From a bacterium (GTDB lineage: Bacteria; Planctomycetota; Planctomycetia; Kolteriales; Kolteriaceae): a stretch of DNA of 35,871 nucleotides. Position numbers and translations under genes: made by a program. How positions within the stretch are numbered: the first letter of the stretch is position 1; every line of letters begins with the position of its first letter. Shown one piece after another: positions 25,169-35,272 of the stretch. The notes below the pieces were generated by a model. The model was not told where the DNA came from, did no database searches, and worked only from the letters and a program-made list of their open reading frames with translations. The stretch lies in the NCBI GenBank assembly GCA_019748235.1, contig JAIEPU010000174.1:1-35871 (forward strand), read 5' to 3'.

Positions 25169-27259
25169 ATGCTGTATTATGCTCGCGGCTGCGCATTTTC
25201 GTGCGCAGTGGCTTGTGCTCTTTCCCTCCTTCATTCCACAGCTCACGGGCAAGATGAGTCTCAAAGCTTGCCCGATAATTGGAAGTCACTTTCGATGGAG
25301 GAATTTGTCGCGAAGGCGGAGCCTCTCAATGTCAACAACACATTAGTTGATCCGCTGCAAAAGGAAGTGCGGGCGCATGCAGCAGCTTTTTTGAAGCAGG
25401 TGGATTTTGCGGCTGCAAGTACATCTGATTATCCAATGCTTGATGGCCTGCATCATTTGGGATGGAAAGTTTTAGATGCTGATTCGCGGTTAGTAATTAT
25501 TCGAGCCATTACGTCAAAAGTAGATCAATGGGAAGGTCGTCCTTACGAAGAAATTAGAGGTAAAGTTCTCATTCTTGTTCGATGTAAGTTGCCGCTTGCC
25601 GCGTATGGAGACGCCAAGCGATGGGTGGGGGCAGGAGGGACGCTGGAACAAGTAAAGCAGTCTTCGCAAGGGGCGAAGGATCTCAATGATCCCAGGGCTC
25701 CACTGGCAGTGAAGGCGCTCTATGGTGGTGGTGAGGAAGTGTACGGCGGCTTCTCTGTGAAATGGACCGGACGGGTTATTGCTCCCGAAACAGGCGAGTA
25801 CACATTCTCTGTGAGTCCCGTCAACATAAATGCAGAGTATGTCGACTGCCGCGTCTCGAAATCAATGAAGGTGGCCATTGGCGGAAGCGAAGTTGTTAAT
25901 GCAACTCCAAATGATTGGGCTTTTAGAGGGAAAGCAGTTACGTTGAACGCAGGCGAGCCAACTGAAATTGAAGTCGATCTAACAATCAAGTCTCGGGTGC
26001 CCCGTTATCTCCATAGTGCCCTTCACGCCATTCTTTTCTGGGAGGGCCCTGGGGTCTCCCGTTCCGTGGTGCCTAAAGATGCTCTCAGACTTCCTGATGC
26101 TGACTCGCCTGGACTACGAGGAGTGTACAGCTGGAAAAAGGGCGCCGAAGATAAGGTTATGACACAAATCGACGATAACATTGATTTTGTATGGCCCTAT
26201 GAGGGTTTTGTCGTGGGTCCTAATCAAGTTGGGCAGGATGGACTTGGTGCGACGGTTTCGCGGTTAATTTGGAGCGGAGTGTTCGACGATAGTAAACTCG
26301 ATATTCTTGAGGCGAATGGTCAGCTTCATCCTTTGATTCAGAATCCTGATGGGGCGGCCGCGGGTTCTACAACGGCACAGCGAGAGGCATTTCTACAGCT
26401 CCTCTTGGATCGTCCTACACTCCTCGATCCTGTTTCTCCGGCAAAGTTCGTGCTCTTCTACCGAGTGTTTCGTGTGGGTCCCAGTGATACCGCTTTGGAG
26501 GTGTTAGCTGCCTGGGCGCGTCGTCATCCAATGATCCCGGCAGGTATTCCTCATAACTTGGGATCGTTCCACTGGTTCAAGCAAGATGTGCGAGAAGCTG
26601 GACGGGAACTGTCGCACACATTTTTCTGGGAGCAGCCGTCTCAGGTGCAGCTCGTTCGGTCTCAATATCTGGAGATGCCGGATGGGTCATGCTGTCTTCC
26701 TATCGCTTATGCAATGGGCTATGGCTATCACAGTACTCGGAGCCTCAAAATCTGGATTTCGTTCCTTGACGATAAGCTGTCTGATGCCTCGCTCACGGGA
26801 GATCGACGTGTCAGTTGGCTGTTGGCACGCGCGCACGCGCATGAAATTCGGTTAGGTTATCAACGCCCGTTCATCGCCCTCAAAGAGCGGGTGCTTGATG
26901 ATCTATCCTGGGTGAGAGAAGCAGTGCAAATTGCTGAAACGCCAGCAATGAAGTTGTTTGCAGCTCGAGAGTTAGCCGCAAGATACGCAGCATGCGGTCA
27001 ATACGATTTGGCCCGAACTGCTCTGTCAGATATCTCGGTAGGAGATAATGCGGGGCTAGCTAGTGAACATACCTCACTACGTCAGCAGGTCGATGCACTC
27101 GAGCAGTTGGCGGCGAGCGATCTGGTTAGCCAACAGAAGTCTGTCAATGAATCCTATCTGAAAGAGCTGACGGCTCGACAAACGAGGGCTTCGGCGGCAG
27201 GTGATGACGCTGGCGTCGATCGATATCAGCAGCTTATCGATAGCGTACCGAGTCAGTAA
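25169..27259 (+). CDS. Secreted protein with PA14-like domain
   Basis: 696 aa. A signal peptide of about 27 residues ends AHGQDE. Residues about 185-310 read like a PA14 / beta-barrel carbohydrate-binding domain: VYGGFSVKWTGRVIAPETGE followed by YTFSVSPVN and later HAILFWEGPGVSRSVVP. The rest is a long helical region with no recognised catalytic motif (RHPMIPAGIPHN, SHTFFWEQPS) and a charged C-terminal tail. The protein is probably exported to the periplasm or cell surface. It precedes the RHS gene by 69 bp on the same strand, and the two may be co-transcribed. Confidence 0.82.
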   Translation: MLYYARGCAFSCAVACALSLLHSTAHGQDESQSLPDNWKSLSMEEFVAKAEPLNVNNTLVDPLQKEVRAHAAAFLKQVDFAAASTSDYPMLDGLHHLGWKVLDADSRLVIIRAITSKVDQWEGRPYEEIRGKVLILVRCKLPLAAYGDAKRWVGAGGTLEQVKQSSQGAKDLNDPRAPLAVKALYGGGEEVYGGFSVKWTGRVIAPETGEYTFSVSPVNINAEYVDCRVSKSMKVAIGGSEVVNATPNDWAFRGKAVTLNAGEPTEIEVDLTIKSRVPRYLHSALHAILFWEGPGVSRSVVPKDALRLPDADSPGLRGVYSWKKGAEDKVMTQIDDNIDFVWPYEGFVVGPNQVGQDGLGATVSRLIWSGVFDDSKLDILEANGQLHPLIQNPDGAAAGSTTAQREAFLQLLLDRPTLLDPVSPAKFVLFYRVFRVGPSDTALEVLAAWARRHPMIPAGIPHNLGSFHWFKQDVREAGRELSHTFFWEQPSQVQLVRSQYLEMPDGSCCLPIAYAMGYGYHSTRSLKIWISFLDDKLSDASLTGDRRVSWLLARAHAHEIRLGYQRPFIALKERVLDDLSWVREAVQIAETPAMKLFAARELAARYAACGQYDLARTALSDISVGDNAGLASEHTSLRQQVDALEQLAASDLVSQQKSVNESYLKELTARQTRASAAGDDAGVDRYQQLIDSVPSQ

Positions 27260-27328
27260 TTGTTCTCTCTTGCCGATTCAACATTCAATAATCACACGAA
27301 TTCACGGATGACATTGAGGTATTAGGCC

Positions 27329-30300
27329 ATGGTATCGGGAATCTTCGGCAAAATGGTATCGGTAGGAATCGTTCGGCGAGTAATGAAGCGGGTTCGTTCT
27401 GCCGCGGTTGACGGGCTCAAGCTATTGCTCATCAACATCATGCTTTTTAATTGGAACACGGTTTTTGCTTGCACCGTAACAATTAGCTTGCCGGATCCGC
27501 CGGATGATCCGCCACCACCGTGCAATCTCTGTCCTGCGTCCGCATGTCCTCTGGGATCAGGTGGCGGCGCAGGTGGCGGCGCAGGTGGCGGCGCAGGTGG
27601 CGGCGCAGGTGGCGGCGCAGGTGGCGGCGCAGGTGGCGTTATGATCCGGTCAGGAGGCGGGACCTTCCCTATCGCATCCGGTCATCCGATTTATCTTCGA
27701 TATGGAGCCGTTACGGAGAGTGGAACTGATCTCAATATTCCAAGTCCCATCGGGGGCTGGTCAATGTCCCGATCCTACAACAGCACCAACCAAGGAAGCG
27801 CAACAACCGTCGGATATAAATGGGTCGGTGGATTTACGGATACTCGACTCACCGGCGAATTGACGTCGATTTCACCAATCGACGGGTATGTTCATTACTT
27901 AGTCAACGCAAGCTCGCAACTTACTTTTCATGTCACATCGGTATCATTAGATGGTAATGGCAACCTAAGCCCACGAATTCAAGAGTATTCTCCCACGAGC
28001 GATGCAAGCACCGTGAGATTGCAAGTCGAGGATGTCGGTACGACGGGATCTCTGGAGTTGAGTTTCCGCATCGTGGACACTGTGCGAGACGAGGTTTATG
28101 AATTCTTCAGTCCTTGGGATGTCGGTACTGGAAGCGGTGGCGCTGAGTACCTGCGCGGTCGGCTCAAAGAGCAAACGACTCGTCAATGGAAGGCGGCGGG
28201 GAAAACTGGGAACGTTTACTATAACACGACATCGCTCGCTCCTAACTATGACTCTCTCGGTAGAGTGACGGAGATTACAACAGCGGAGGGTCAAGATTAT
28301 AAAATCGATTTCTTTTATGATCCAGGCAATGATCTATTGTCAAGAATCGACGTCTCTGATTCGAACGGTGTCCAGCAGAGAGTTGAGTACAAGTATTTAT
28401 CGTCTTCAACGGCCGACGTTGGATCGTTCGGAGATTTAGTTCAAGTCAAAGTAACCCAGGTTCAAACTGGTTCGACGGCTCTCCCGAGCTCTCCAAATTC
28501 ATCAAATTCAATCATTCGCTACACACAATACAAATATGATACCGACAGCAACATCGTCGCCGTTTTCGAGCATGACGCCATTCAGCGAGCGGTTGCTCAA
28601 CTTTCTGGGGTAACCGCAGATAATTTGTCCACTCAGCCGACCACTTATTCGGTTGGTCCAGGTTCATTGAAGTTGAATCATTACGCGACTCGAACCTTTA
28701 CTTACTACTCATCCGACGAAGCGACGAGCAGCATCAACACGACGTTCGCCTCGGGTGAAAACCTCAACAGCCGTTATGGCGGTTCTGACATCAGCGAATC
28801 TACTTTCAACGGCCTCGTCAAGAGCGAGACAGTCCAGCAGGATGGCGCATGCAATACGTGTGGTTCCTCGGAGGTGGGGAAGGTCACGCGCAACTACTAT
28901 TACATGGCAATCAGCAAGACGGCGCCGGCGGATCAGAACGAAGTCGTATGGCTGGTGGTGGAAGACACGGTCAATGCCACTGGCACGGGGCAATTTCGCA
29001 CTGTCTATGGTCTGGACGATGGAGGCTATCAGCTTCGGAAGGCGGTGATCACCGATCCGACCACCGGGAGCCACAAGTATTGGTGTGAGTCATGGACGAT
29101 GGCTCCGAGCGGAAAGAAATACCGTATCGCTGAGCATCGTAATCCGAGCGCTCACAATGTGGCGAATGACACGGATGTTACTAAATTCTTGAATCCTTAT
29201 GATCGGGTTACGAGCTCGTGGGCAAACGACACGAGCACGGTTCGTTCTTCCGATGGCAAAATCGCGGTGTTCGAATACGACGGCAATGGGAGTTGCATCG
29301 GGGAACGCATTAAGCAGGGAACTGGCGGGACAGCTTATTATGTGAGCGGAACAGTTTATCACGGGTCCGATCCGAACTTGGTGATTACTACTTATAGCTA
29401 TCCAGCGGCAACGACTTCGATGACATCGGGAGTAGCAACAAATTACAGCTATACCTTCTACGGTTCAGGTACTCGTTCGATTCAAACTCGGACGACGATC
29501 TTGCCGACTATCTCAACCAGCCAGAACGGCTCGGGCGTCGCGACCAGTATGGTGGACTATTACGATACCTATGGTCGCGTTCGATGGACCGTCGATGGAG
29601 AAGGGTATGTTAATTACACGAGTTATAGTCCGTCAAGCGGGTTAGTATCCTATGTGGCAAGAGATATCAATCCGGCTAGCCCGGGTGCCGACGTCACGAG
29701 TGGTTCATCGGGTAATTGGGATGACTGGACCGCTGGCGGTGCAAATAGTAATTTGCCGACACGAAGCGGAACCATGCCCACTGCGATCAATCTCGCTAGC
29801 AAGACATATTACGACAGTGTGGCACGACTTCGGCGGATGATTGATGAAGCTGGTCGAGAGCATTACACATCGTACTTTGGCACGCAAACAATTCGGTTTC
29901 CACATTGGAATGGCAGTACGACGACGGTAATGCCTAGCGAAGTGACTGTCCGTGCCGATGGGGTGAACGTTAGCGAAGTCTATCAAGTCAAGGCAGGGTA
30001 TGCAAACGTAACTGTTTTCAGCGGTCCCACGATATTCTCAACTGCTCCGGCACAATCAGATTATGTTAAATGGACTCGTAGAACACTCGATACGCTCAAC
30101 GGTCGAGTCATGTACATTGATCATTATTATGATATTCCATCAAGCGGCACGGGAACTCTCTCGACTAATTACAATCGCACGGTTCACCAATACGATCCAA
30201 TGGGGCGTATCCTTTACGTGATCGATGTCGTCTCAGGCTCAACTCTCCCAAGCAGTGTGGAGCAGGTGACGCAGAACTCTTATGACGTGCTTGGCAGACG

Positions 30301-33300
30301 AATCGGGATTCTGAAGGGAGTTAGTAGTGGATCCCACAATATGCAAACAACTTACCCATACGACACCTATCCCAGTATGTCGGCAATTACAGATTTTGTC
30401 TATGATTCAGGTTTAGTGGGCGATGGTTACGTTACGAAACAGACGAACTATTTTGGGACTGGACCGAATGACTTAGTCGGGTCGTATTCTCATTATAATT
30501 TTCGTGGGCAGCTACGGGGAAATGAGCCGTTTTACAAATCGGGTGGTAATGAGCTATCAATCGGTCCATTTTTGGTGCAAGACATAGACTGGAACGGATC
30601 GATAACGGGGAAGGCAGAGTTCGATAACAATCCAATTTGGAGCTCGGTTGTCAGCGATGCTGATTATGCCTCCACTACAGCGAGTGACCGTCGTCGACTA
30701 GTAAAACAGTATATTGATGATCTCGGCCGAACTTATCGCGTAGAACGTTTTAAGGTTGACTCCTCAAATGGAAGTGCCACCGATGCACTAGTTGTAGACG
30801 AGTACTATGATCGCAACGGGCAAGTAGTTGCGACAGCAAAGGAATTTGGAGGTGCAATAGAGTATGCATACGATGGTCTTGGGCGACGATACGAGACGAG
30901 AGGAGTTCTTCTATTGAGTTCGGCAAGCCCGTATTCTGGTGGGAGATTTTCTTATCGGTCTCCTTCGCCCAATCCTTCTTTAAGTTCGATGTCTGGTGGT
31001 GATGACTATGTAATGATAATGAATCACAGTTCCTATTCTGGGGCAGATGTGGCTGCAGAGCATCGTTTCGAGAATAATCACGACGATGAGATTTCATCAA
31101 GTCGAGGTATTGATCTGTCGAGTAACGATGACTACGTACGGACAAGTCGGTTCTTCTGGTACGATTCGGCTGATCGACTGGTGACGATTGCCAATTATGG
31201 ATCAGGAGGCTCTGATTGGAGCTATGCCTCTATTCCAAGTCCAGCTTCTGCGCCGACATCGTCGAGTTCATCAGTGTTGACCGTTCAGTTGAGCTACGAC
31301 GCAGCGTCGGGCGTCTTGGTAGGAATTCAGGATACTGATGGTAGCAGTACGAAGTTAGTATTTGATGATATGAGTCGACCAATTTATGCCGTTCAAAATC
31401 TTGATGATTTCGACTTTTCAAATGAAACAGGCACTGGGGACTCTGCAGATAAGTCGAAGGATCAGGTAGTCAAGTATATCTACAATGGAATAAGTCAACT
31501 TGTCTCAATTTCAGCTCTCGATGCTGATGGCGATGGGAACCTTTCAGATAATCAGGTCACGACCTACCTCTACGAGGATACAATTGGCGCAGATCGAGTG
31601 ACGAACGAAATATATCCGGACTCATCGGACACGACTTCTTCAGGTACTGATCAGATCAAATACAACTATGCGATCGATGGTAAGGTAACGCAGAAGACCG
31701 ATCAGCGCGGCACTGTGCTTCAATACACCTACGATGGGCGACGAAATCGCTTGCTGGATCGTGCGACCACGCTTGGAGGGTCAACCGATACGAGCATCAA
31801 GTCGATCAGCAGAACGTACGATGACCTTGCCCGCCTTACGAAGGTAACTAGCTACGCAAATGATGATGGCACCGGCACGGTCCGAAACGAAGTGCAAATG
31901 GAATACAACGACCTGGATCAAATCACGACGAGCTATCAGTCGCATGAAGGGGCGGTGGTGACGTCAGGCGGGTCGGTAACGCCGAAGGTGCAATATGCCT
32001 ACGACGCCACAGTCAGCGGCAACAAGTTCCAATATCAACACCGCTTGTCGACCGTCACCTATCCGAATGGTCGAGCTGTTTACTTCGACTTTGACAAGTC
32101 GCAAGCAGACTATCCTTCAAATCGCTTTTCGAGAATCCGATGGCTCAAGGACACCAATGGGAGCGGGACGATATGGACGGAGTACGCTTACAACGGTCGT
32201 GATCGACTGGTGAGTGCAGACTATCAGCCAATTGACGTCAAGCTCGATTACTTCCAGGGAACGACTGGTACGTATGCCGGATTCGACCGTTTCGGTCGGG
32301 TAATCGATCAATACTGGGACGGATATGGTTCGACGGCCGATGTCGACCGGTTCAAGTACGCCTACGACTACGCGGGCAATCGAACCTACCGGGATATTGA
32401 CTCGGCGATCTACGCGAGCAATGATAAAGACCAGGCATACACTTACGACGGCCTGAATCGGTTGAAGTCATTTGATCGAGGTACGTTGTCGGGAAGTACA
32501 ATCTCCGGCACACCTGCCGTCGAGCAAGATTGGGTGCTCGATGGTCTTGGAAACTGGAAGGGATATACGACTAAGTCGTCGGGCACGACAGACTTGGCTC
32601 AAACGCGGTCGATCAACAATGCAAACGAGATCACGGGAATTACGACGACGACGGGTACCGCATGGTCGCTCCCGACTACTCCATATCCTTATGATGGAGG
32701 CGGCAATATGACTGCTGCACCTTGGCCATTGAATCCATCAACGGCTCAATCGTTCATCTATGACGCTTGGAATCGTCCTGTGTCAATGACCGTGTCGGTT
32801 TTGACGTCGACGTATGAGTACGACGGATTGAATCGCCGAATCGTGGGTAATACCTTCAGCGGGGGCGTTCAGCACTCATACTACAACGAGGACTGGCAGG
32901 AGATTGAAGTTCGCAAAGAGGTCAGCGGGACGGCGGACCCAGATCCGTTGGAGCAGTTCGTCTGGCATCCCTATTACATCGATGCCTTGGCGATTCGCTT
33001 CTACGATGCGACGATGAGTGGGACACAGGTGCGTCACTACTTCACGCATGACGCGAATTATAACGTCACTGGAGTGGTGGACTCGTCGGCCGCGACTGTG
33101 GAGCGGTACGATTACGCGCCGTACGGCATGAAGACGGTGCTTGACGCGAACTTCGCGAACGATTCCGATAGCACAAGTGACATACTCAATCCCTACATGT
33201 ACACGGGACGGCGATCTGATCTTATTAGTGGGCTCTATCATTGCCGCAACCGCTCTTACGATCCGGGATTGGGAAGATTCGTGACGAGAGATCCCATCGG

Positions 33301-33865
33301 GTACGAAGGTGGAGACATGAACTTGTACGCTTATGTCGTTGATAATCCAATATTGTCTTCTGATCCACTGGGATTGTGTCGTGTCTGGTTCACTTGTACG
33401 CTGAATGCAGCAAAATCTGGGTGGAATAGTAGTATCAACGAGCGCATTTGTATATATGATTGTACATCAACAAAGTTTCAATCATCTGTAAATAGCGAGA
33501 GGGCAGGCGATTTCAATCCCTCAGATTGTGCGGATTTAGGTTTAAATAACAGTCAAATCGATACCATAACGATTCAGTTGCCCGACACGAAGCAGCCGGG
33601 CCGCGGCTGGCCGTGGCAGTCCAAGGAGAGTTGTACTTCTAAATGTGACGCAAATAAACAGGGTTGGGAACAAACCTTCTATAAGGGGGGGGTCGGCGAT
33701 TGCAGCATAACTACGTGCTTGGAAATGTGTAAGGATGCAAAGCTTGCGTCGAAGATTTGCAAAGCTATGCCCATAGGTCCGGCTCGAAAAATTTGTAGCT
33801 TGGCAACAGCTGCCGGTGTAAGAACCTGTCAGGAGTATTGTCGTGCCTATTGCAAGCGGCAATAA
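27329..33865 (+). CDS. RHS/YD-repeat protein, polymorphic-toxin-like
   Basis: 2178 aa. The ATG at 27329 has GAGGT 11 bases away; an in-frame ATG at 27383 would give a more typical signal peptide, KRVRSAAVDGLKLLLINIML, ending VFA|C. A Pro-rich stretch and a (GGGA) repeat (77-103) precede the body. Many YD repeats follow, such as YDGLGRRYE, YDGLNRRI and YTYDGLNRLKS. The conserved RHS core ends with LISGLYHCRNRSYDPGLGRF, then a YEGGDMNLYAYV segment, then DPLGL (2012-2016). After that comes a variable tip of 162 residues (2017-2178) with 15 cysteines and no family that I recognise. Such proteins form a shell around a C-terminal toxin or effector. Confidence 0.93.
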   Translation: MVSGIFGKMVSVGIVRRVMKRVRSAAVDGLKLLLINIMLFNWNTVFACTVTISLPDPPDDPPPPCNLCPASACPLGSGGGAGGGAGGGAGGGAGGGAGGGAGGVMIRSGGGTFPIASGHPIYLRYGAVTESGTDLNIPSPIGGWSMSRSYNSTNQGSATTVGYKWVGGFTDTRLTGELTSISPIDGYVHYLVNASSQLTFHVTSVSLDGNGNLSPRIQEYSPTSDASTVRLQVEDVGTTGSLELSFRIVDTVRDEVYEFFSPWDVGTGSGGAEYLRGRLKEQTTRQWKAAGKTGNVYYNTTSLAPNYDSLGRVTEITTAEGQDYKIDFFYDPGNDLLSRIDVSDSNGVQQRVEYKYLSSSTADVGSFGDLVQVKVTQVQTGSTALPSSPNSSNSIIRYTQYKYDTDSNIVAVFEHDAIQRAVAQLSGVTADNLSTQPTTYSVGPGSLKLNHYATRTFTYYSSDEATSSINTTFASGENLNSRYGGSDISESTFNGLVKSETVQQDGACNTCGSSEVGKVTRNYYYMAISKTAPADQNEVVWLVVEDTVNATGTGQFRTVYGLDDGGYQLRKAVITDPTTGSHKYWCESWTMAPSGKKYRIAEHRNPSAHNVANDTDVTKFLNPYDRVTSSWANDTSTVRSSDGKIAVFEYDGNGSCIGERIKQGTGGTAYYVSGTVYHGSDPNLVITTYSYPAATTSMTSGVATNYSYTFYGSGTRSIQTRTTILPTISTSQNGSGVATSMVDYYDTYGRVRWTVDGEGYVNYTSYSPSSGLVSYVARDINPASPGADVTSGSSGNWDDWTAGGANSNLPTRSGTMPTAINLASKTYYDSVARLRRMIDEAGREHYTSYFGTQTIRFPHWNGSTTTVMPSEVTVRADGVNVSEVYQVKAGYANVTVFSGPTIFSTAPAQSDYVKWTRRTLDTLNGRVMYIDHYYDIPSSGTGTLSTNYNRTVHQYDPMGRILYVIDVVSGSTLPSSVEQVTQNSYDVLGRRIGILKGVSSGSHNMQTTYPYDTYPSMSAITDFVYDSGLVGDGYVTKQTNYFGTGPNDLVGSYSHYNFRGQLRGNEPFYKSGGNELSIGPFLVQDIDWNGSITGKAEFDNNPIWSSVVSDADYASTTASDRRRLVKQYIDDLGRTYRVERFKVDSSNGSATDALVVDEYYDRNGQVVATAKEFGGAIEYAYDGLGRRYETRGVLLLSSASPYSGGRFSYRSPSPNPSLSSMSGGDDYVMIMNHSSYSGADVAAEHRFENNHDDEISSSRGIDLSSNDDYVRTSRFFWYDSADRLVTIANYGSGGSDWSYASIPSPASAPTSSSSSVLTVQLSYDAASGVLVGIQDTDGSSTKLVFDDMSRPIYAVQNLDDFDFSNETGTGDSADKSKDQVVKYIYNGISQLVSISALDADGDGNLSDNQVTTYLYEDTIGADRVTNEIYPDSSDTTSSGTDQIKYNYAIDGKVTQKTDQRGTVLQYTYDGRRNRLLDRATTLGGSTDTSIKSISRTYDDLARLTKVTSYANDDGTGTVRNEVQMEYNDLDQITTSYQSHEGAVVTSGGSVTPKVQYAYDATVSGNKFQYQHRLSTVTYPNGRAVYFDFDKSQADYPSNRFSRIRWLKDTNGSGTIWTEYAYNGRDRLVSADYQPIDVKLDYFQGTTGTYAGFDRFGRVIDQYWDGYGSTADVDRFKYAYDYAGNRTYRDIDSAIYASNDKDQAYTYDGLNRLKSFDRGTLSGSTISGTPAVEQDWVLDGLGNWKGYTTKSSGTTDLAQTRSINNANEITGITTTTGTAWSLPTTPYPYDGGGNMTAAPWPLNPSTAQSFIYDAWNRPVSMTVSVLTSTYEYDGLNRRIVGNTFSGGVQHSYYNEDWQEIEVRKEVSGTADPDPLEQFVWHPYYIDALAIRFYDATMSGTQVRHYFTHDANYNVTGVVDSSAATVERYDYAPYGMKTVLDANFANDSDSTSDILNPYMYTGRRSDLISGLYHCRNRSYDPGLGRFVTRDPIGYEGGDMNLYAYVVDNPILSSDPLGLCRVWFTCTLNAAKSGWNSSINERICIYDCTSTKFQSSVNSERAGDFNPSDCADLGLNNSQIDTITIQLPDTKQPGRGWPWQSKESCTSKCDANKQGWEQTFYKGGVGDCSITTCLEMCKDAKLASKICKAMPIGPARKICSLATAAGVRTCQEYCRAYCKRQ
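27560..27638 (+). repeat. Six tandem 12-bp repeats encoding GGGA linker
   Basis: GGTGGCGGCGCA is repeated six times perfectly (27560-27631), followed by a partial copy to 27638, inside the RHS gene. It encodes a flexible Gly-Gly-Gly-Ala tract. Perfect repeats in a 12-bp unit can change copy number by slippage without breaking the frame. Confidence 0.92.
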
Positions 33866-34880
33866 GCTTCGGTCATGCCGCTATATTTTATTCGGAGTCA
33901 TTGTTTTCGTTTCCTTGTGGGCTACGTACGAGGCGGTCGCTGCATTCAAATACTTAAATGCGGTCACGTCTACAAAAATTAGAATTGCTGACGGATTCTA
34001 TATCACCCTAATTCCGATTGATGTTCATAGTGGAGTTGCGATAGATAGCGATGGTCTGCGGTTGGACGTTCTTTCGTTTTGCGACGTGTTTGTCCGGCGA
34101 ATGACTCGAAGCATCGAGACTGCAGCCGAGATTAGAATTGAGCGTGAATTTGTAGATGATGGTAGTGCTTACACGTTGCCCGAGTACACGATTGTTAGTC
34201 ATCTGGGCTGTGAGGCACAAGTCACTAGTGACTTTATTGGTCGTGTTGTTGAAAAGAGGAAGTGTGAGTATGCGAGTATTTCTGTATCAAATAGTGTATT
34301 GCCATTTGTGGAAGGTCTGACTAGATCGTCAGAGTTACACTTTTTAAGCCTACGGGGAGTTCGTTCGGTAAATTCGATTGAAGATCCGGTGTGGCAAGGG
34401 CTTAATGGTTTGAGTGCAATCGATTTGGGTGATAGCGACGTTGATCAGTCAGGTTTTCGCAAGGTGGCGATGATTGAAGGGCTTCGATGGATAGCGGTTG
34501 ACGGTACGGTGATTGATGATCAAAGTGCAAAGGTGTTTGCGGAAAGATTTCCACAGCTGGAATTTTTAGATCTATCAGGCACCAAGATTACGGACCAATT
34601 AGGCGATCTGATCGAGTGTTGGACGATTGATGTACTGAAATTGGATAACACAGCAGTCAGTGACAGTCTGATATCGCGTATTGGATTGGGATGGTCGGTA
34701 CGCGATATTCAATTTTTGCAGACGAATGTTTCAGGAATTGGTATTTTGTGTTTAGTTCCTGTCGTGTCGCTACAAAAAGTGACAGCGGATAATGTGAGCT
34801 CCGATAGCCCATACGTATTTCTGTTTGAAGAATTAAGGCCAGATGTGCTGCTGAATATTATTGATGTTTCAAATAATTGA
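33843..34880 (+). CDS. Membrane-anchored leucine-rich-repeat protein
   Basis: 345 aa. The GTG at 33843 follows AGGAG (33831-33835) at 7 bases and overlaps the RHS stop by 23 bases. One membrane helix lies at about 12-34, with the rest extracytoplasmic. Leucine-rich-repeat-like units are seen: LHFLSLRGVRSV, LSAIDLGDSDVDQS, LEFLDLSGTKITD and DVLKLDNTAVSD. Base composition is AT-richer than the upstream RHS body, as for the RHS tip. Tight overlap suggests it is the partner of the RHS tip, possibly an immunity protein, but no evidence beyond position supports that. Confidence 0.78.
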   Translation: MPIASGNKLRSCRYILFGVIVFVSLWATYEAVAAFKYLNAVTSTKIRIADGFYITLIPIDVHSGVAIDSDGLRLDVLSFCDVFVRRMTRSIETAAEIRIEREFVDDGSAYTLPEYTIVSHLGCEAQVTSDFIGRVVEKRKCEYASISVSNSVLPFVEGLTRSSELHFLSLRGVRSVNSIEDPVWQGLNGLSAIDLGDSDVDQSGFRKVAMIEGLRWIAVDGTVIDDQSAKVFAERFPQLEFLDLSGTKITDQLGDLIECWTIDVLKLDNTAVSDSLISRIGLGWSVRDIQFLQTNVSGIGILCLVPVVSLQKVTADNVSSDSPYVFLFEELRPDVLLNIIDVSNN

Positions 34881-34899
34881 ATTCATTAAGTGAGGTGGG

Positions 34900-34938
34900 C
34901 TGCCTGTCCTTTCTGTGCCTCGGGTTACGAAGAATAGG
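34900..34938 (+). repeat. 39-bp direct repeat, copy 1 (probable IS left end)
   Basis: It matches 35731-35769 at 32 of 39 positions (about 82%). It starts CTGCCTGTCCTTTCTGTGCC and continues to GAAGAATAG. A truncated transposase begins about 80 bp downstream, so this may be the left end of an insertion sequence. Confidence 0.65.
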
Positions 34939-35016
34939 CTCTGTCTCGCTCTGTTTAAAAGATCTTGACAACCGCATGTTAATCGAAAAAGAATTCTATT
35001 AAGACGACTCTTTTGC

Positions 35017-35271
35017 TTGAAGTTGTGCGGCTGTCACTTTCATTTTCTGGTCGATTCCTCGCGGCCATATCAAGAGTCCGCACAAGAGCCGCAGCTCATG
35101 ACTTGTTTAGTGCTCCGCGCCTATTTGAAGACAACGTATCGTCGTGTCGTGGATGTGTTGGCTTCAAGCCAAGAGCTGCGCGATGCTATCGGGCTGGATA
35201 AGTTGCCTCATTACTCGACACTCAAAAGGTTTGATGATCGCTCTTCAGTGGCTGAGATGGTAGTGTCCTGA
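35017..35271 (+). pseudogene. IS4/IS5-type transposase, N-terminal fragment
   Basis: 84 codons with LMTCLVLRAYLKTTYRRVVD, VLASSQELRDAIG and LPHYSTLKRF, the N-terminal helical domain of IS4/IS5-type DDE transposases. It stops after EMVVS, where only IS256-related DNA continues. No catalytic DDE region remains, so this fragment is inactive. Confidence 0.75.
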
Positions 35272-35272
35272 T

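Noticed and set aside
27322..27729. Short frames on both strands over the GGGA repeat
   Set aside because: Shadow translations of the tandem repeat inside the RHS gene.
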